Assembly (NCBI GenBank): GCA_041648305.1 | Contig: JBAZPI010000041.1 | Location: forward strand, 1 to 6,975 | Direction of reading: 5' to 3' | From: JABILX01 sp041648305 | GTDB taxonomy: Bacteria > Patescibacteriota > Gracilibacteria > UBA1369 > LOWO2-01-FULL-3 | Length of the DNA: 6,975 nt | Shown here: in pieces, positions 6,801-6,975 of the stretch | How positions within the stretch are numbered: position 1 is the stretch's first letter | Layout of the letters: each line of letters opens with the position of its first letter | Program-made: the position numbers and the translations under genes | Notes under the pieces: generated by a model | Database searches by the model: none | What the model saw: the letters and a program-made list of their open reading frames with translations, nothing else | Told to the model about the DNA's origin: nothing

Positions 6801-6975
6801 GAACTTACTCCTCAAAAATTGCATGTCGTAATCGTCCAGACTTGATCCACTGTTTTCATTTTCTGTGCCGTCGGTTGTTTGCTGTAAAACTTGTTGGGTC
6901 ATACCCTCTCTTGGATTTGTCGACGCAGGCCGAACAGCCACTGTTACCCCATCATATGTTGCCTCCACATGCCCC
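3867..6975 (-). CDS. Very large hypothetical protein with HEETH zincin-like motif, N-terminus cut by the window
   Basis: Not recognised as a named family. The frame is open to the right edge (...G-H-V-E-A-T-Y-D-G). The GTG at 6968 is only a possible start, so the gene is treated as 5'-partial; numbering below counts that GTG as residue 1. Residues 10-45 are a Thr/Gln/Ser-rich linker. A small alpha/beta-looking segment spans about 46-140. A metallopeptidase-like core follows: an edge strand (NVSFVPKS), then FVTHEETHYMNKF with H314, E315 and H318, and E364 in TRDEITAYL as a plausible third zinc ligand of gluzincin type. A helical region has a second HExxH-like motif, HELFH 526-530. A beta-rich, SH3-like segment lies at about 612-670 (GDLVGIMGGDGVKDKGW... 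ending LLRWN). Another, at about 700-800, includes YKSHSEGGWRS and YTHETK. A C-terminal segment at about 895-1015 includes GRVWIGGIGF and NSYGTNAEILLTG. The tail is Gln/Pro-rich. No membrane span is seen; any secretion signal would be outside the window. The stop is TAA, 14 bp before the next gene. Confidence 0.8.
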   Translation of the reverse strand, partial: GHVEATYDGVTVAVRPASTNPREGMTQQVLQQTTDGTENENSGSSLDDYDMQFLRSKFPRVAEIPNLSGSEVDQFIQEFNGSRAINTDRSNLGFNIIGQSADGILIAFDGNGQLKKFGSIADLKAEIEKKYPGFQKIEGMAAVLHRTTQLSLEEWQSMSIEEIVESVTKDIPLSAGQRKLIAAKIDKMKNEHIAQAVGFREVIAADPQEKLNIANDIFRHELGTTDPTVKLDFDAEIRIGSERMPSHIIIVLDDRDFARLIDREIAPWEALTPEAQERFLMSNIAGMNSDDLMGNVSFVPKSIAENPAAYQKFVTHEETHYMNKFMQYRDGFHQLGQQANSHFEQGNYEGYLEAKFQQQLNWTRDEITAYLTDPSYLDDPKSLLRARWSVPGMLAWSSGYTRTIRDAFRALERESPDAYEKLKHLEQEYRARYEAILEEALIDHHFTFSADALGMLMLTPLEQWPKVLEYLKRTPRTIPLEATPTISDDLRRQYKEIYEETNDEVLFTVLHKEITEGEITPQALRALHELFHSDENGWKPPEGLDPLQARELFAQKIAEMSGLSVDRAKQLIPMVQGGYLADAFHAFWGKWFGLEPSSTPKIVTPEAMPERHFEGGDLVGIMGGDGVKDKGWMVMDKQPAPRKYTLVKVGPDARTKAEMEITEKDLLRWNPDGPIKIIENSDQIIQEAYRKSPQFALTDQLIRGRMFKVQGTINIGGTKFHISPIIRVPDGRLCCVMMVDFGDGKLFPRIVYKSHSEGGWRSPRGTKDQADKQGRISPVYKKGLFKEAYTHETKVATEIADYLDIREEAARITNVNFNPMETYFHENNPSLAETDTYGRDATDPYAEVKVAPESNLFWRFRERGYQPGGISATNASDYFRSLDNYYPPGFIPDFSRGPIKQPVKRTHDLFGKIKTIVETYRGYLNGRAVNWEIVREDTANANYQGRVWIGGIGFSSPQINSYGTNAEILLTGVLSHKPAEYNDYTTGLKYGSERIALDPRYDDITPLLDNLRPIREFRQARGIYRQPPGQQQGAK
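6015..6029 (-). other. HEETH zincin-like motif of the large protein
   Basis: Codons for H314-E-E-T-H318 within FVTHEETHYMNKF. In zincins the two His bind zinc and the first Glu activates water. A Glu 46 residues on (E364, codon 5879-5877, in RDEITAYL) fits the spacing and helical setting of a gluzincin third ligand. The second Glu at an internal x position is unusual for the strict consensus, so catalytic activity is probable but not proven. Confidence 0.55.

Noticed and set aside
6966..6968. GTG as the definite start of the large protein
   Set aside because: The frame stays open to the window edge, and only 7 bases remain upstream, too few to judge a ribosome site. The gene is treated as partial.
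1..6975. CRISPR array, tRNA/rRNA gene, transposase, or a recoded UGA genetic code
   Set aside because: No evenly spaced direct repeats, cloverleaf-like segments or transposase motifs were seen. All genes read through fully under the standard code with TAG/TAA stops, so UGA recoding is not needed.

Overview
The window most resembles a piece of a Candidate Phyla Radiation (Patescibacteria-type) bacterial genome. This rests on pattern recognition of two housekeeping proteins. The alanyl-tRNA synthetase has the TTAGMHPLVPFLLGEKHP opening typical of that group and is unusually compact. The MiaB has the NSCSVRQ variant I associate with the group. All four genes read through under the standard bacterial code and end in TAG or TAA. 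Shine-Dalgarno sequences are weak or absent.

Layout: (1) 1-1760, plus strand: alaS, cut at its 5' end by the window. (2) 1770-3275, minus strand: miaB, convergent with alaS and only 9 bp away, with both stop codons inside one small palindrome. (3) 3276-3384: a 109-bp intergenic stretch with a good candidate promoter for miaB. (4) 3385-3852, minus strand: an unrecognised acidic, mainly helical 155-residue protein. (5) 3867-6975, minus strand: a very large unrecognised protein of more than 1035 residues. It carries an HEETH zincin-like motif, a second HExxH-like motif and several beta-rich C-terminal segments, and runs off the right edge. No gene-free stretch exceeds 110 bp. I see no RNA gene, CRISPR array, transposase or attachment site.

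The left half is translation machinery: tRNA-Ala charging, and 2-methylthiolation of A37 in tRNAs reading UNN codons. The right half is accessory in character. The large putative metalloprotease gene and the small acidic gene are 14 bp apart on the same strand and probably co-transcribed. The left block is strongly G-rich on the plus strand whichever way the gene points. The right block is AT-richer and mildly C-rich on the plus strand. The change falls near the 3.3 kb intergenic gap.

The points most worth a second look are a 30-bp near-perfect palindrome followed by T-runs embedded in frame in a linker of miaB, and the large HExxH protein with its acidic partner. No known defence or mobile system was recognised. 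The claim that the protease/partner pair works as a unit is inference.
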